Shown here one piece after another: positions 14,883-24,007 of a stretch of DNA of 64,000 bases. Both the position numbers and the translations under genes were made by a program. The stretch is from Nocardia salmonicida NBRC 13393. GTDB taxonomy: Bacteria; Actinomycetota; Actinomycetes; Mycobacteriales; Mycobacteriaceae. The first letter of the stretch is position 1. Every line of letters begins with the position of its first letter. The stretch lies in assembly GCF_001613085.1 (NCBI RefSeq), contig NZ_BDBR01000049.1, forward strand, positions 1-64,000. The letters are read 5' to 3'. The notes below the pieces were generated by a model. That model was not told where the DNA came from, searched no databases, and saw only the letters and a program-made list of their open reading frames with translations.

Positions 14883-17138
14883 ATGACCACCGTGACGCAC
14901 CCACCGGGCACCGGCCAGGTAGAACTGGTGATCGGTGGCATGACCTGCGCTTCCTGCGCGAACCGGATCGAGAAGAAGCTCAACAAGCTCGACGGGGTCA
15001 CCGCCACGGTCAACTACGCGACCGAGAAGGCGCGCGTCGACTTCACCGGTGACGTTTCCCCCGAGGAGCTGATCGCCACCGTCGAGCAGGCCGGCTACAC
15101 CGCGGCGCTCCCCGCGCCGAAGAAGCCCGAGACCGACGCGACGCCCGTTGCCGAAGCGGACCCGACGGCCTCCCTGCGCACCCGGCTGATCGTGTCGGCG
15201 CTGCTCACCGTCCCGGTGATCGCGATGGCGATGATCCCGGCGTTGCAGTTCACCAACTGGCAGTGGCTGTCGCTGACGCTGGCCGCGCCGGTCGTGATCT
15301 GGGGCGCGCTCCCCTTCCACAAGGCCGCGTGGACCAACCTGAAGCACGGCACCGCCACCATGGACACGCTGGTGTCGATGGGCACACTCGCCGCGTTCGG
15401 CTGGTCGCTGTACGCGCTGTTCTGGGGCACGGCGGGCACGCCGGGGATGAAGCACCCGTTCGAACTCACCATCGCGCGGATGGACGGCACCGGCAGTATC
15501 TACCTCGAAGCAGCGGCGGGCGTGACCACGTTCATCCTGGCCGGGCGGTATTTCGAGGCGCGGTCGAAGCGACGGGCGGGCGCGGCGCTGCGGGCCTTGC
15601 TAGAGCTCGGAGCGAAGGACGTCGCGGTTCTTCGCGGCGGAGTCGAGACGCGAATTCCGGTGGAGCAGCTGGCCGTCGGCGACGAGTTCATCGTGCGTCC
15701 GGGCGAGAAGATCGCCACCGACGGTGTGATCACCGAGGGCACGTCGGCGGTCGACGCGTCCATGCTGACCGGTGAGTCGGTGCCGGTGGAGGTCGGCGTC
15801 GACGATGGCGTCACCGGCGCCACCGTGAACGTCGGCGGCCGACTCGTAGTGCGCGCCACCAGGATCGGCGCCGACACCCAGCTCGCCCAGATGGCACAGC
15901 TCGTCGAGGACGCGCAGACCGGCAAGGCGCAGGCACAGCGGCTGGCCGACAAGATCTCCGGCATCTTCGTTCCGATCGTCATCGCGCTCGCCGTCGCCAC
16001 CCTCGGATTCTGGCTCGGCACCGGCGGTTCCATCGCCGCCGCCTTCACCGCGGGCGTGGCGGTACTGATCATCGCCTGCCCCTGCGCCCTCGGCCTGGCC
16101 ACGCCGACCGCGCTGATGGTGGGCACCGGACGCGGCGCGCAGCTCGGCATCCTGATCAAGGGACCCGAGGTGCTGGAATCGACCCGCAAGGTCGACACCA
16201 TCGTGCTGGACAAGACCGGCACCGTCACCACCGGCAAGATGACCCTGCTCGACGTGATCCCCGCCGACGGCGAACTGGGCAGCAAGGTACTCGAACTCGC
16301 TGGTGCGCTGGAGGATTCGTCGGAGCACCCGATCGCCCAGGCGATCGCCAAGGGTGCGCGGGAAGAGTTCGGCACGTTGCTGCCGGTGGAGGGCTTCGCC
16401 AATGCCGAAGGGCTCGGCGTGCAGGGCGTGGTCGACGGGCACGCGGTGATCGTCGGCCGGGCGCGACTGCTGGCCGACTGGTCGCAGCCGCTCGACGAGA
16501 AGCTGGAAACCGCGCTGGCGCAAGCGGAATCGGCGGGCAAGACCGCGGTGGCCATCGGCTGGGACGGCAAGGCGCGCGGCGTGCTCGTTGTCGCCGACGC
16601 GGTGAAACCGACCTCGGCGCAGGCCATCGCCCAGTTCCGCGAGCTCGGTCTGACGCCGATCCTGCTCACCGGCGACAATGCCCGCGCGGCCCGCACCATC
16701 GGCGACGAAGTCGGCATCGACGAGGTCATCGCCGAGGTACTGCCGCAGGACAAGGTGAACACCGTCAAGCGGCTGCAGGCTGAAGGCAAGGTCGTCGCCA
16801 TGGTCGGTGACGGCGTCAACGACGCGGCCGCCCTGGCCCAGGCCGACCTCGGCCTGTCGATGGGCACCGGCGCCGATGTCGCCATCGAGGCCAGCGACCT
16901 CACCCTCGTCCGCGGCGACCTCCGCGCCGCCGCCGACGCGATCCGCCTGTCGCGGCGCACCCTCGCCACGATCAAGGGCAACCTGTTCTGGGCCTTCGCC
17001 TACAACGTGGCCGCTATCCCGCTGGCCATGGCCGGCCTGCTCAACCCGATGCTGGCCGGCGCCGCCATGGCGTTCAGCTCGGTCTTCGTGGTGAGCAACA
17101 GCCTGCGTCTGCGCCGGTTCAAGTCGACCGCACAGTAG
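14883..17138 (+). CDS. copA: Copper-exporting P1B-type ATPase CopA
   Basis: This ~751-residue Cu(I) efflux pump has an N-terminal heavy-metal-associated domain with GMTCASCANRIEKKL (Cys22/Cys25). Then come TGES in the actuator domain, the transmembrane metal site IIACPCALGLATPTALM, the phosphorylation loop DKTGTVTTGK, the SEHP motif of the nucleotide domain and the hinge GDGVNDAAAL. The final helix is followed by SNSLRLRRFKS. The ATG at 14883 has AAGGAG six bases upstream. It is the second gene of the CsoR-controlled unit. The regulator CsoR and a CopZ chaperone are not in the window. Confidence 0.95.
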   Translation: MTTVTHPPGTGQVELVIGGMTCASCANRIEKKLNKLDGVTATVNYATEKARVDFTGDVSPEELIATVEQAGYTAALPAPKKPETDATPVAEADPTASLRTRLIVSALLTVPVIAMAMIPALQFTNWQWLSLTLAAPVVIWGALPFHKAAWTNLKHGTATMDTLVSMGTLAAFGWSLYALFWGTAGTPGMKHPFELTIARMDGTGSIYLEAAAGVTTFILAGRYFEARSKRRAGAALRALLELGAKDVAVLRGGVETRIPVEQLAVGDEFIVRPGEKIATDGVITEGTSAVDASMLTGESVPVEVGVDDGVTGATVNVGGRLVVRATRIGADTQLAQMAQLVEDAQTGKAQAQRLADKISGIFVPIVIALAVATLGFWLGTGGSIAAAFTAGVAVLIIACPCALGLATPTALMVGTGRGAQLGILIKGPEVLESTRKVDTIVLDKTGTVTTGKMTLLDVIPADGELGSKVLELAGALEDSSEHPIAQAIAKGAREEFGTLLPVEGFANAEGLGVQGVVDGHAVIVGRARLLADWSQPLDEKLETALAQAESAGKTAVAIGWDGKARGVLVVADAVKPTSAQAIAQFRELGLTPILLTGDNARAARTIGDEVGIDEVIAEVLPQDKVNTVKRLQAEGKVVAMVGDGVNDAAALAQADLGLSMGTGADVAIEASDLTLVRGDLRAAADAIRLSRRTLATIKGNLFWAFAYNVAAIPLAMAGLLNPMLAGAAMAFSSVFVVSNSLRLRRFKSTAQ

Positions 17139-17147
17139 GGCAAAGAC

Positions 17148-17184
17148 CAGCGGCGATCTCTGTGGATAACAGAGATCGCCGCTG
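17148..17184. terminator. Strong hairpin after copA
   Basis: A perfect 15-bp stem (CAGCGGCGATCTCTG and its complement) has a 7-base loop. There is no clear U tract on either side, as is common for actinobacterial terminators. It lies between convergent copA and the broken gene at 17199. Confidence 0.7.
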
Positions 17185-17198
17185 CCTGTTCGCCTAGA

Positions 17199-17474
17199 TC
17201 AGAACAGGTATTGCCGGTCGGCCGAGATGAAGAAGCCGTGACCGCCGACATCGCAGCGGACGCCCTGTTCGGTGGAGGTGCAGGCGGCGCCGCGGACGAT
17301 GATGGTGTCGCCGTAATTCAGGGAGTTCGGGTGGGATCACACGCGTATCGGCCAGCTGGCAACCGACGCCGAGCGTGCCCTCCTCGACGAAGCCGCACAG
17401 GATGTTTCCGGTGGGCGACTGGAAGTAGAAGTTGTCGCGCTGACCAGCGCGGCCACCACGATGACTGATCTCAT
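17199..17474 (-). pseudogene. Decayed gene for a small secreted Cys-containing protein
   Basis: Three pieces of one protein can be read in three different frames. The first starts at the ATG at 17474 (MRSVIVVAALVSA, remnant of a signal peptide). The second is a middle piece, DNFYFQSPTGNILCGFVEEG then LGVGCQLAD. The third is a C-terminal piece, NYGDTIIVRGAACTSTEQGV then GHGFFISADRQYLF, ending at 17199. I recognise this as the actinobacterial secreted family with SPTGNI-C and GHGF motifs. Compared with that family, about 25-30 central residues and part of the signal peptide are missing. One small indel near 17435 and a deletion near 17340 would explain the pattern. Confidence 0.7.
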
Positions 17475-17579
17475 GAATCTCCCCCTCGATGTCCTCGGTG
17501 ACCTATCGAAGGAAGAATCGAGAGCGGGAGCGAATTCGTTTCCTTCGCTCATGGAACCTTGACCCACCGAGGTGAGCCC

Positions 17580-18209
17580 GTGACCACAGCTCAGCACGTC
17601 TGGTACGCCGCGTACGGCTCCAATATGCATGCCGCGCGCTTCGACTTCTACCGCTGCGGCGGCACGCCACCGGAGACCACGCACACCTATCCGGGGTTCC
17701 GCGATCCCACTCCACCCGCGGCCGTCACCACCCTCACGCTGCGCGGCAGCCTGTATTTCGCCTGGCAGAGCCCGGTCTGGACCGGGGGCGTCGCCTTTTT
17801 CGCCGACCGGCCCACTGCGGATCGGCCGACCGCTGCCCGAGGGTATCTGCTCACGGTCGATCAGTTCGCCGATCTTCAAGCTCAGGAGATGTACCGCGAA
17901 CCCGGCGCCGATTTCGACCTGGCCCGGGTGCTCGCCGACGGCGCGGTGCGTCTCGGGCCGGGTCGCTACGAGACCGTACTTCACGCGGGCACGAGGGACG
18001 GTGTGCCCATTCTTACCTTCACCGCGCCATGGGATCCGGAAACTGTTGCACCGCAACGACCATCGGCCCGATACCTCGCCATGATCGGCGCGGGCCTGCG
18101 CGAGTCACACGGTTGGGACACCGATCGCATCGTCGAGTATCTGCGGGTGTGCCCGGGGGTCGTCGGGCGGTGGCGCGATGACGATGTGCGGGTCCTGCTC
18201 AGCGACTGA
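17580..18209 (+). CDS. Gamma-glutamylcyclotransferase-fold (AIG2-like) protein
   Basis: This ~209-residue cytoplasmic protein begins with VWYAAYGSNM, the nucleotide-like loop that defines the GGCT/AIG2 fold. RF-x-x-Y follows, and later GYLLTVDQFADLQAQEMYRE holds candidate catalytic acidic residues. The GTG start at 17580 is chosen because GAGGTG lies just upstream. Homologues are often mislabelled as histone deacetylase. It stands alone between the decayed gene and the lipase maturation factor gene. The reaction is unproven. Confidence 0.7.
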   Translation: MTTAQHVWYAAYGSNMHAARFDFYRCGGTPPETTHTYPGFRDPTPPAAVTTLTLRGSLYFAWQSPVWTGGVAFFADRPTADRPTAARGYLLTVDQFADLQAQEMYREPGADFDLARVLADGAVRLGPGRYETVLHAGTRDGVPILTFTAPWDPETVAPQRPSARYLAMIGAGLRESHGWDTDRIVEYLRVCPGVVGRWRDDDVRVLLSD

Positions 18210-18281
18210 CGAGGGCATTCCGCCGAGCGGGCATCAAGAGGACAATCGAACCGGGGAGGCCGACCGTGCGGGAGCTAGTGC

Positions 18282-19712
18282 ATGGAGTGGTTCACGGCGC
18301 CCGAGTACTGGCAGGGCAGGCTGATCTTCCAGCGTGGCCTGGCGGTGGTCTACGCGCTCGCGTTCCTCGGCGCCGCGCTGCAATTCCGCGCGCTGCTCGG
18401 CGAGCGGGGGATGCTGCCCGTGCCGCGCTACCTGGCTCGGACCCCGTTCCGCCGGTCACCGAGCCTGTTCCACCTGCACTACTCCGACCGGTTCTATGCC
18501 GTCCTGGCCTGGTCGGGAGCGGTGCTGGCGGTGGCCATCGCGGCAGGAGTCGCGGATCTGGTGCCGCTGTGGGCGTCGATGGCACTGTGGTTCGCGCTGT
18601 GGGCGCTGTATCTGTCGATCGTCAATGTCGGGCAGGCCTGGTACTCGTTCGGCTGGGAAACGCTGCTGCTCGAGGCGGGTTTTCTGGCGATCTTCCTCGG
18701 TAACGACACCGTAGCGCCTCCGCTGCTGGTGCTGTTGGCCGCGCGCTGGCTGCTGTTCCGGGTGGAGTTCGGGGCCGGACTGATCAAGATGCGCGGCGAT
18801 CGGTGCTGGCGTGACCTGACCTGCCTGTACTACCACCACGAGACCCAGCCGATGCCCGGCCCGCTGAGCTGGTTCTTCCACCATCTGCCCCGGCCGCTGC
18901 ACCGGGTGGAGGTGGCGGCCAATCATGTCGCCCAGCTGATCGTGCCCTTCGGGCTGTTCGCGCCGCAGCCGGTGGCGAGCGTCGCGGCGGGCATCATCAT
19001 CGTCACGCAGTCGTGGCTGGTGATCTCGGGCAATTTCGCCTGGCTGAACTGGGTGACCCTGCTCCTGGCGACGACCGCTGTCAGCGCGTACCCGGCGCTG
19101 CCGGACGCGCCGGCGGTGGCCGAGCCGCCCCGATGGTTCCTCGGCGCTGTCCTCGCTTTCGTCGCGATGGTCGTCGTGCTGAGTTTCTGGCCGGTGCGCA
19201 ACCTGTTGTCCGCGCGGCAGGCGATGAATGCCTCTTTCGAACCGTTGCACCTGGTCAACACCTATGGCGCGTTCGGCAGCATCACCCGGGTGCGTCACGA
19301 GATCGTGCTGGAGGGCACCGACGCCACCCATCTGGAGCCGGACACGGTGTGGCGCGAATACGAGTTCAAGGGCAAACCGGGTGCCCTGCGGTCTCGCCCG
19401 CGCCAGTGGGCGCCGTATCACCTGCGACTGGACTGGCTGATGTGGTTCGCCGCGCTGTCCCCCTCCTATGCGCGCTCGTGGGCGCTGCCGCTGGTCATCC
19501 GGCTGCTCGACAACGACCCCGACACCCTGCGCCTGCTGCGGCACTGCCCCTTCCCCGACGCACCGCCGCGCTACCTGCGCGCCCGGCTGTACGAGTACCA
19601 CTTCAGTACGCCCGCCGAACTGTTCCGCGAGCGGATCTGGTGGCGCCGAACACTGATCGGCGAGTTCCTGCCGCCACTGAATCGCGAGCGCCTCGAACGG
19701 CGCCGACAATAA
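18282..19712 (+). CDS. Lipase maturation factor family membrane protein
   Basis: This 476-residue integral membrane protein has several helices in the first ~310 residues. The conserved LMF segment includes FGAGLIKMRGDRCWRDLTCL, YYHHETQPMPGPLSWFFHHL and NYG-like VNTYGAFGSITRVRHEIVLE. It ends in a soluble region (RLDWLMWFAALSPS; VIRLLDNDP). Vertebrate LMF1 assists lipase folding; the bacterial role is unknown. GGGAG lies just before the ATG at 18282. A terminator follows, shared with the convergent tRNA. Confidence 0.85.
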   Translation: MEWFTAPEYWQGRLIFQRGLAVVYALAFLGAALQFRALLGERGMLPVPRYLARTPFRRSPSLFHLHYSDRFYAVLAWSGAVLAVAIAAGVADLVPLWASMALWFALWALYLSIVNVGQAWYSFGWETLLLEAGFLAIFLGNDTVAPPLLVLLAARWLLFRVEFGAGLIKMRGDRCWRDLTCLYYHHETQPMPGPLSWFFHHLPRPLHRVEVAANHVAQLIVPFGLFAPQPVASVAAGIIIVTQSWLVISGNFAWLNWVTLLLATTAVSAYPALPDAPAVAEPPRWFLGAVLAFVAMVVVLSFWPVRNLLSARQAMNASFEPLHLVNTYGAFGSITRVRHEIVLEGTDATHLEPDTVWREYEFKGKPGALRSRPRQWAPYHLRLDWLMWFAALSPSYARSWALPLVIRLLDNDPDTLRLLRHCPFPDAPPRYLRARLYEYHFSTPAELFRERIWWRRTLIGEFLPPLNRERLERRRQ

Positions 19713-19713
19713 G

Positions 19714-19741
19714 AAAAGCCCGGCACGATGGCCGGGCTTTT
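19714..19741. terminator. Bidirectional rho-independent terminator
   Basis: An 11-bp perfect stem AAAAGCCCGGC / GCCGGGCTTTT with a 6-base loop. The A and T runs allow termination of both the maturation-factor gene and the leftward tRNA. Confidence 0.9.
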
Positions 19742-19746
19742 CGTTG

Positions 19747-19818
19747 AGCGGATGACGAGATTCGAACTCGCGACCCTCACCTTGGCAAGGTGATGCGCTA
19801 CCACTGCGCCACATCCGC
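19747..19818 (-). tRNA. tRNA-Gly (anticodon GCC)
   Basis: Read on the minus strand, the cloverleaf has acceptor GCGGATG paired with CATCCGC. The D-arm is GCGCAGTGGTAGCGC, the anticodon arm is CACCTTGCCAAGGTG with anticodon GCC, and the T-arm contains GTTCGAATC. The discriminator base is U, and no CCA is encoded. Confidence 0.97.
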
Positions 19819-20025
19819 GTGCCTTCCGAAGCCGATCCGGCGACCGCCGGTGACTTCGTCGTGCGAAAAGGAACTCTAGCGCGAAACTCCCGAACTACGA
19901 AATCCGGGCTCACGCACCCGGCTCGGGTAGCTGTGAGATCGGGTGCCGACGAGGCTCGTTAAGCGCGCGCCAAGCAATCGAAAGACATTGTGCGGGAGGG
20001 TTTTCACAACAACGGGAGGATCACC

Positions 20026-20403
20026 ATGAAAGTCTCCGCACTACTCGCCACGCCCCTCGTGGCTGTGGCGCTATCAGTCGTCGGCGCGGGCTCGGCACAG
20101 GCTGATGACTTCGTCGGCACCGACAACTACGCGGCAACCGACTACCCGCAGTCGTGCCTGATCGTGCAGAACCACATCGGCGACACCCTCACCGTCCGGA
20201 TGGACTACCCCACCGGGTACAGCCACTGGGAGATCGACCCCGAACAGCTCACTTGGCTCGACTGGGGCGACTCCCCGGTGACCTCGCCGAGCGGCCACTG
20301 GCAGCTGCGTGTGTACCCACCTGTGCAGGCCTCCTGGGTCTTCGACACCGGTGCCACGCGCGGCGGGAGCTGCAACGGGTCGTGGATCTTCACCGCGAGT
20401 TGA
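20026..20403 (+). CDS. Small secreted protein, tandem copy 1
   Basis: This 125-residue predicted secreted protein has an Ala-rich signal peptide with likely cleavage after GSAQA (about residue 26). The mature part has two cysteines (SCLIVQNH and SCNGSW) that probably form a disulfide. The ATG at 20026 follows GGGAGGA. It shares the pattern SCLxVQNHxG, TVRxxYPT, VTSPSGxW and CNGSW with the next gene. I do not recognise a named family, and there is no catalytic motif. Confidence 0.75.
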   Translation: MKVSALLATPLVAVALSVVGAGSAQADDFVGTDNYAATDYPQSCLIVQNHIGDTLTVRMDYPTGYSHWEIDPEQLTWLDWGDSPVTSPSGHWQLRVYPPVQASWVFDTGATRGGSCNGSWIFTAS

Positions 20404-20489
20404 CCGATGCCCGTTCTGCGCAGGACATCGGTGCGGGGAAAGGCTTTTCAACAGGCAGCAATCGCTGCGGGAATCGTGGGAGGAACACC

Positions 20490-20912
20490 ATGAAGGCTCT
20501 GGGGATGATCGCGGCGGGCGTTGCGGTGACGGCGGTGGCCGTGTTGGGAGCCGGGCCCGCGCGGGCCGATTTCACCGACCCGGTGGAGTACACCGACAGT
20601 GGGGAGAACGTGGAGGACGATGGTTTCGGGGAGTACGCGGTCAGCCGGACCGAACCGGGGTCGTGTCTGGTGGTGCAGAACCACACGGGTGGGCGGGTGA
20701 CGGTGCGGTTGAACTACCCGACCAGCGGGGGAAAGTGGCAGTTCGACCACGACCAGGTCGGTGTGCTGACACGCAACGGCAAGCTGGTGACCTCGCCGTC
20801 GGGTAATTGGAATGTGCGCACGAACCCGCCGATCAGGTTCAACTGGGTCTACGACGGCAATATGAACGCCCGCAGGGGTTGCAACGGGTCGTGGGTGCTG
20901 ACGATGAACTGA
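20490..20912 (+). CDS. Small secreted protein, tandem copy 2
   Basis: This 140-residue paralogue of the preceding gene has a signal peptide ending GPARA (about residue 25). The mature chain carries an extra acidic segment (GENVEDDGFGEY) before the shared core SCLVVQNHTGGRVTVRLNYP. The two core cysteines and LVTSPSGNWNVR are conserved. The ribosome site GGGAGG precedes the ATG at 20490. The 86-base gap between the copies resembles the leader of copy 1, which suggests a tandem duplication including the upstream region. Confidence 0.75.
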   Translation: MKALGMIAAGVAVTAVAVLGAGPARADFTDPVEYTDSGENVEDDGFGEYAVSRTEPGSCLVVQNHTGGRVTVRLNYPTSGGKWQFDHDQVGVLTRNGKLVTSPSGNWNVRTNPPIRFNWVYDGNMNARRGCNGSWVLTMN

Positions 20913-20930
20913 GCCGACGGGTCCGCCTGG

Positions 20931-21803
20931 TCAGCGGGGGGTTGTCACGGCGCGGTCGACGAAGGCGGTGCGGTGGTCGGCGGCCCAGGTGGCGTAGCTG
21001 CGGGGTGGGCGGCCGAGGACGCGTTCGACGTCGTCGGTGATCAGTTCGTTGTGGCCGCCGCGGATGAAGGCTTGGCCGGTCAGTGCGCCGTCGACGAAGG
21101 CGGGCGGAAGGCCGGCGTCGACCATGAAGGCGCGGGCGTCGGCTTCGGCGATATCGGTGACGGCGATCGGGCGGTCGATGATCTGGGCGAGGACGGCGGC
21201 CTGGTCGCGGCCGGTGTGCAGGGTGGGGCCGGTCAGGGTGTAGGTGCGGCCGTGGTGGTCGTTGGAGCGCAGCGCCGCTGCGGCGACGGCCGAGACATCG
21301 CGCGGGTCGACCACGGCCTGTCTGCCCTCGCCGGTGAGGTTCGGGACGGGGTGACCGTTGCTGAGCGGTTCGATCCAGCTGAACGTATTCGAGGCGAAAG
21401 TGTTGGGGCGCAGGATCGTCCACTCCAGACCCGAGTCGCGCACGGCCTGCTCCCCCGGCACATGCCAGGAGCCCGGCACGCCCAACCGTGGATCGCCGGT
21501 GCCGACGGCGGACAGCTTCACCACGCGCCGCACACCGGCCTCGCGCGCGGCAGCCACCAATGCGGCATCGGTGCCGGTGTCGTCCGGGCCGGGGATCCCG
21601 ACGAGAAACGCGGCCTCGATGCCCCGCATGGCGGGCCCGAACGTTGTCGGGTCGCGGTAATCGACCCGAACCACCTCGACCCGGGCGGGGAACTCGGTCC
21701 GCTTCGGGTCGCGGGTCGCCGCCCGGACGGCGACGCCCTCGGCTACCAACTGTCGAACGATGTCGCTTCCGATGGTGCCTGTCGCACCGGTGATCAGGAT
21801 CAT
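20931..21803 (-). CDS. NAD(P)-binding NmrA/QOR2-like atypical SDR
   Basis: This 290-residue Rossmann-fold protein starts with ITGATGTIGSDIVRQL, giving the dinucleotide loop TGATGTIG. Further marks are VRAATRDPKR for NADP preference, VVKLSAVGTGD and EWTILRPNTFASN. This is the SDR a-type family that includes NmrA and quinone oxidoreductase 2, acting as a redox sensor or reductase in the cytoplasm. It is divergently paired with the AraC regulator at 21889 across an 85-bp gap, so that regulator probably controls it. Confidence 0.85.
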   Translation of the reverse strand: MILITGATGTIGSDIVRQLVAEGVAVRAATRDPKRTEFPARVEVVRVDYRDPTTFGPAMRGIEAAFLVGIPGPDDTGTDAALVAAAREAGVRRVVKLSAVGTGDPRLGVPGSWHVPGEQAVRDSGLEWTILRPNTFASNTFSWIEPLSNGHPVPNLTGEGRQAVVDPRDVSAVAAAALRSNDHHGRTYTLTGPTLHTGRDQAAVLAQIIDRPIAVTDIAEADARAFMVDAGLPPAFVDGALTGQAFIRGGHNELITDDVERVLGRPPRSYATWAADHRTAFVDRAVTTPR

Positions 21804-21888
21804 GGGATGAGCATGGACGCCGGGCTACCTGCGAATATAGGAGAAATCCGCACGGACATCGCGGCCGGCGACGCCTACAGTCGATCAG

Positions 21889-22680
21889 GTGGAGTATCTG
21901 ACCCCGGCGCACATCGAAACCCCCGTGACGACACCGGAATCGTTGCGCCCCTGGCTCACCGAACTCACCAGCACGCCGGTGTTCGACGATCTCGCTCAGC
22001 CGTTCACGCATCCTCCCGCGGCGACGACCACAGTGGTGCTGCGCACCGAACAATCCGGCCGCAGTAGGGCATTCGTCGTCGGCGCGCAGACGAAGGCGTC
22101 CTACTCGCGACCCGATGAGCCGGCCGGTTGCGTGCGGCTGCGGTTGGAACCGGGTGTCACACGTCAGCTCCTCGGCGTCGCCGCCACCGAACTCACCGAC
22201 CGCGTCCTTCGCCTCGACGAATTGCCCGGTCCGCTGGGTGGTTTCGCGCCGGAACTGACCGAGCTGCCGACCGAGCAGGCGATCAGCTACCTGGAAGATC
22301 GACTGCCGCAGCATGTCTCGGAATCACCTACCGAACGCGCGCACCGGATCGTGCTACGCGAGGCGATCTCCGCGCTCGCCGCCGACAATGCCCCCGCACT
22401 TGCCGAACTCACCGCCCAGCTGGCCGTCAGCGAACGCCAGCTGCGCAACCTGTTCACATCGGGAATCGGCCTGTCCCCCAAGCATTTCGCCCGCATCCAA
22501 CGCCTGCACCGCGTGCTCGCCTTCGCGGGCAACACCCCGTGGTCGCACCTGGCCATCGACACCGGCTACTACGACCAATCCCACCTCACCGCCGACTTCC
22601 GCACCCTGATGGGTGTCCCGCCCGCCGCCTACCTGCGCGGCAAGCTCCCCACACCGACCCGCTGCCAGATGCCACGCTGA
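21889..22680 (+). CDS. AraC-family transcriptional regulator
   Basis: This 263-residue regulator has an N-terminal cupin-like sensor, with segments like GAQTKASYSRPDEPAGCVRLRL. The C-terminal double helix-turn-helix carries SERQLRNLFTSGIGLSPKHF and the signature HLAIDTGYYDQSHLTADFRTLMG followed by PAAYL. It starts at GTG 21889. The divergent NmrA-like gene is the most likely target; the inducer is unknown. Confidence 0.88.
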   Translation: MEYLTPAHIETPVTTPESLRPWLTELTSTPVFDDLAQPFTHPPAATTTVVLRTEQSGRSRAFVVGAQTKASYSRPDEPAGCVRLRLEPGVTRQLLGVAATELTDRVLRLDELPGPLGGFAPELTELPTEQAISYLEDRLPQHVSESPTERAHRIVLREAISALAADNAPALAELTAQLAVSERQLRNLFTSGIGLSPKHFARIQRLHRVLAFAGNTPWSHLAIDTGYYDQSHLTADFRTLMGVPPAAYLRGKLPTPTRCQMPR

Positions 22681-22691
22681 GTGGTTCGCGA

Positions 22692-23213
22692 TCACGGCGC
22701 GGGAGTGCACACCACGCGGATCGTCGGCGGATGCCGCAGGCTCTGGCCGACCACGCAGTAGCGCTCGGTGAGTTCGGCGAGCTTGGCCAGAGCAGTGTCG
22801 TCGACCGCTTCCGAGGTGGTGACGGTGATCGTCACGGCGATCGGCGAAACCCCGACTTCAGCGGTGCGATCGATGCCGAGGGTGCCGGTGGCGTCGAACG
22901 AGCCTGTCGCCTCGACATCGGCCCCGGTGAGCGGCAGGCCCATCGCGGTGGCGACGCTGCGGCACGTCACCCCGGCGCAGGCCGCCACCGCTTCGAGCAG
23001 CATGTCGCCCGAGCAGGCATCGGTACCGTCACCGCCGGTGGCGCGGTGCAGGCCCGCGCGGACCGGGCCCGCGAAGGTCCGCACCGTGCAGGTGATGCCG
23101 GGGTCGGTGAACGAGCCCGCACCCTGCAGCGCGGTGACCGCGGCGGCCGGGTCTTCCCGGTAGCGCTGTTTCACCGGAGCTTGCAGGGCCCTCAACTCCG
23201 CCGCGGTGGTCAT
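22692..23213 (-). CDS. OsmC/Ohr-family protein
   Basis: This 173-residue protein is of the OsmC fold. It has ACSGDMLLEAVAACAGVTCRSVATAMG, where cysteines occupy the central-helix position typical of OsmC-type peroxidases, and a C-terminal RYCVVGQSLRHPP with the conserved second cysteine. Members reduce organic hydroperoxides in the cytoplasm. It converges with the AraC gene and is followed on the same strand, 32 bases upstream, by the acyltransferase gene. Confidence 0.85.
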   Translation of the reverse strand: MTTAAELRALQAPVKQRYREDPAAAVTALQGAGSFTDPGITCTVRTFAGPVRAGLHRATGGDGTDACSGDMLLEAVAACAGVTCRSVATAMGLPLTGADVEATGSFDATGTLGIDRTAEVGVSPIAVTITVTTSEAVDDTALAKLAELTERYCVVGQSLRHPPTIRVVCTPAP

Positions 23214-23245
23214 CTATCGAGCGTATGCCCGCGTGAGGGCGAACG

Positions 23246-24007
23246 TCAGCCTTCGTTCTCCTGCGTTTTCTCGGCCTTGCGGGCGAAACGTTCGGCCGCT
23301 TCGGCGTCGTCGAGCGCGGTTGCCTCTTCGAGGGTCGGGGCACTGCCGCCGAGCCGTTTCGGGACCCAGTAGGCGCCGGGCTCGTGTTCGTAGGATTCCT
23401 GCAGGTCGGCGAGCATTTGCTGCATGGTGGAGCGGAGCTGCGCGGTGAGATCGGCGGCGGGTTCGTAGGGCTGGATGGGGGCGCCGACGGCGATCGAGAT
23501 GGGGGTGTTGGTGCGGCCGAGACGCTTCGGGAAGCCCTTGGTCCACACGCGCTGAGCGCCCCAGATGGTGATCGGGATGATCGGCACCTCGGCTTCTATC
23601 GCCATCCGGGCCGCGCCGGACTTGAATTCCTTGATCTCGAAGCTACGGCTGATCGTGGCCTCGGGGTAGACGCCGACGAGCTCACCGTCGCGCAGGTACT
23701 GCACCGCCGACTGGTAGGAGTCGGCGCCCGCGGTGCGGTCGACCGGAATGTGCTTGAGGGTGCGCATGATCGGGCCGGAGATGCTGTTGTCGAACACCTC
23801 CTGCTTGGCCATGAACCTGATGTAGCGACGCGGGGTGCGCACGGGCAGACCCGCATAGGTGAAGTCCATGTAGCCGGTGTGGTTGACCGCCAGCACGGCG
23901 CCGCCGGTAGCGGGGATGTTCTCCGCTCCCTTGACGGTGAACTTCAGACCTTCGAGGAAGAACAGTGTTCGGGCCACGCCGATGATCGAGAAGTAGAGGG
24001 GTTCCAC
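23246..24007 (-). CDS. 1-acyl-sn-glycerol-3-phosphate acyltransferase family (PlsC)
   Basis: This ~253-residue membrane-associated acyltransferase has motif I NHTGYMDF (NHxxxxD), motif II around FMAKQEVFDNSISG, motif III VGVYPEATISRS and motif IV VPIIPITIWG. It would add an acyl chain to lysophosphatidate or a related lipid acceptor. The GTG at 24007 gives an N-terminus (MEPLYFSIIG) like mycobacterial homologues; a GTG about 80 bases further upstream is possible. The C-terminus is rich in Glu and Lys. M. tuberculosis carries three such genes (Rv3814c-3816c) at this place; only one is seen here. Confidence 0.85.
   Translation of the reverse strand: MEPLYFSIIGVARTLFFLEGLKFTVKGAENIPATGGAVLAVNHTGYMDFTYAGLPVRTPRRYIRFMAKQEVFDNSISGPIMRTLKHIPVDRTAGADSYQSAVQYLRDGELVGVYPEATISRSFEIKEFKSGAARMAIEAEVPIIPITIWGAQRVWTKGFPKRLGRTNTPISIAVGAPIQPYEPAADLTAQLRSTMQQMLADLQESYEHEPGAYWVPKRLGGSAPTLEEATALDDAEAAERFARKAEKTQENEG

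Noticed and set aside
17163..17190. Possible DnaA box (TGTGGATAA) in the hairpin loop after copA as a replication origin sign
   Set aside because: A single 9-mer within a hairpin loop, with no cluster of boxes and no AT-rich element.
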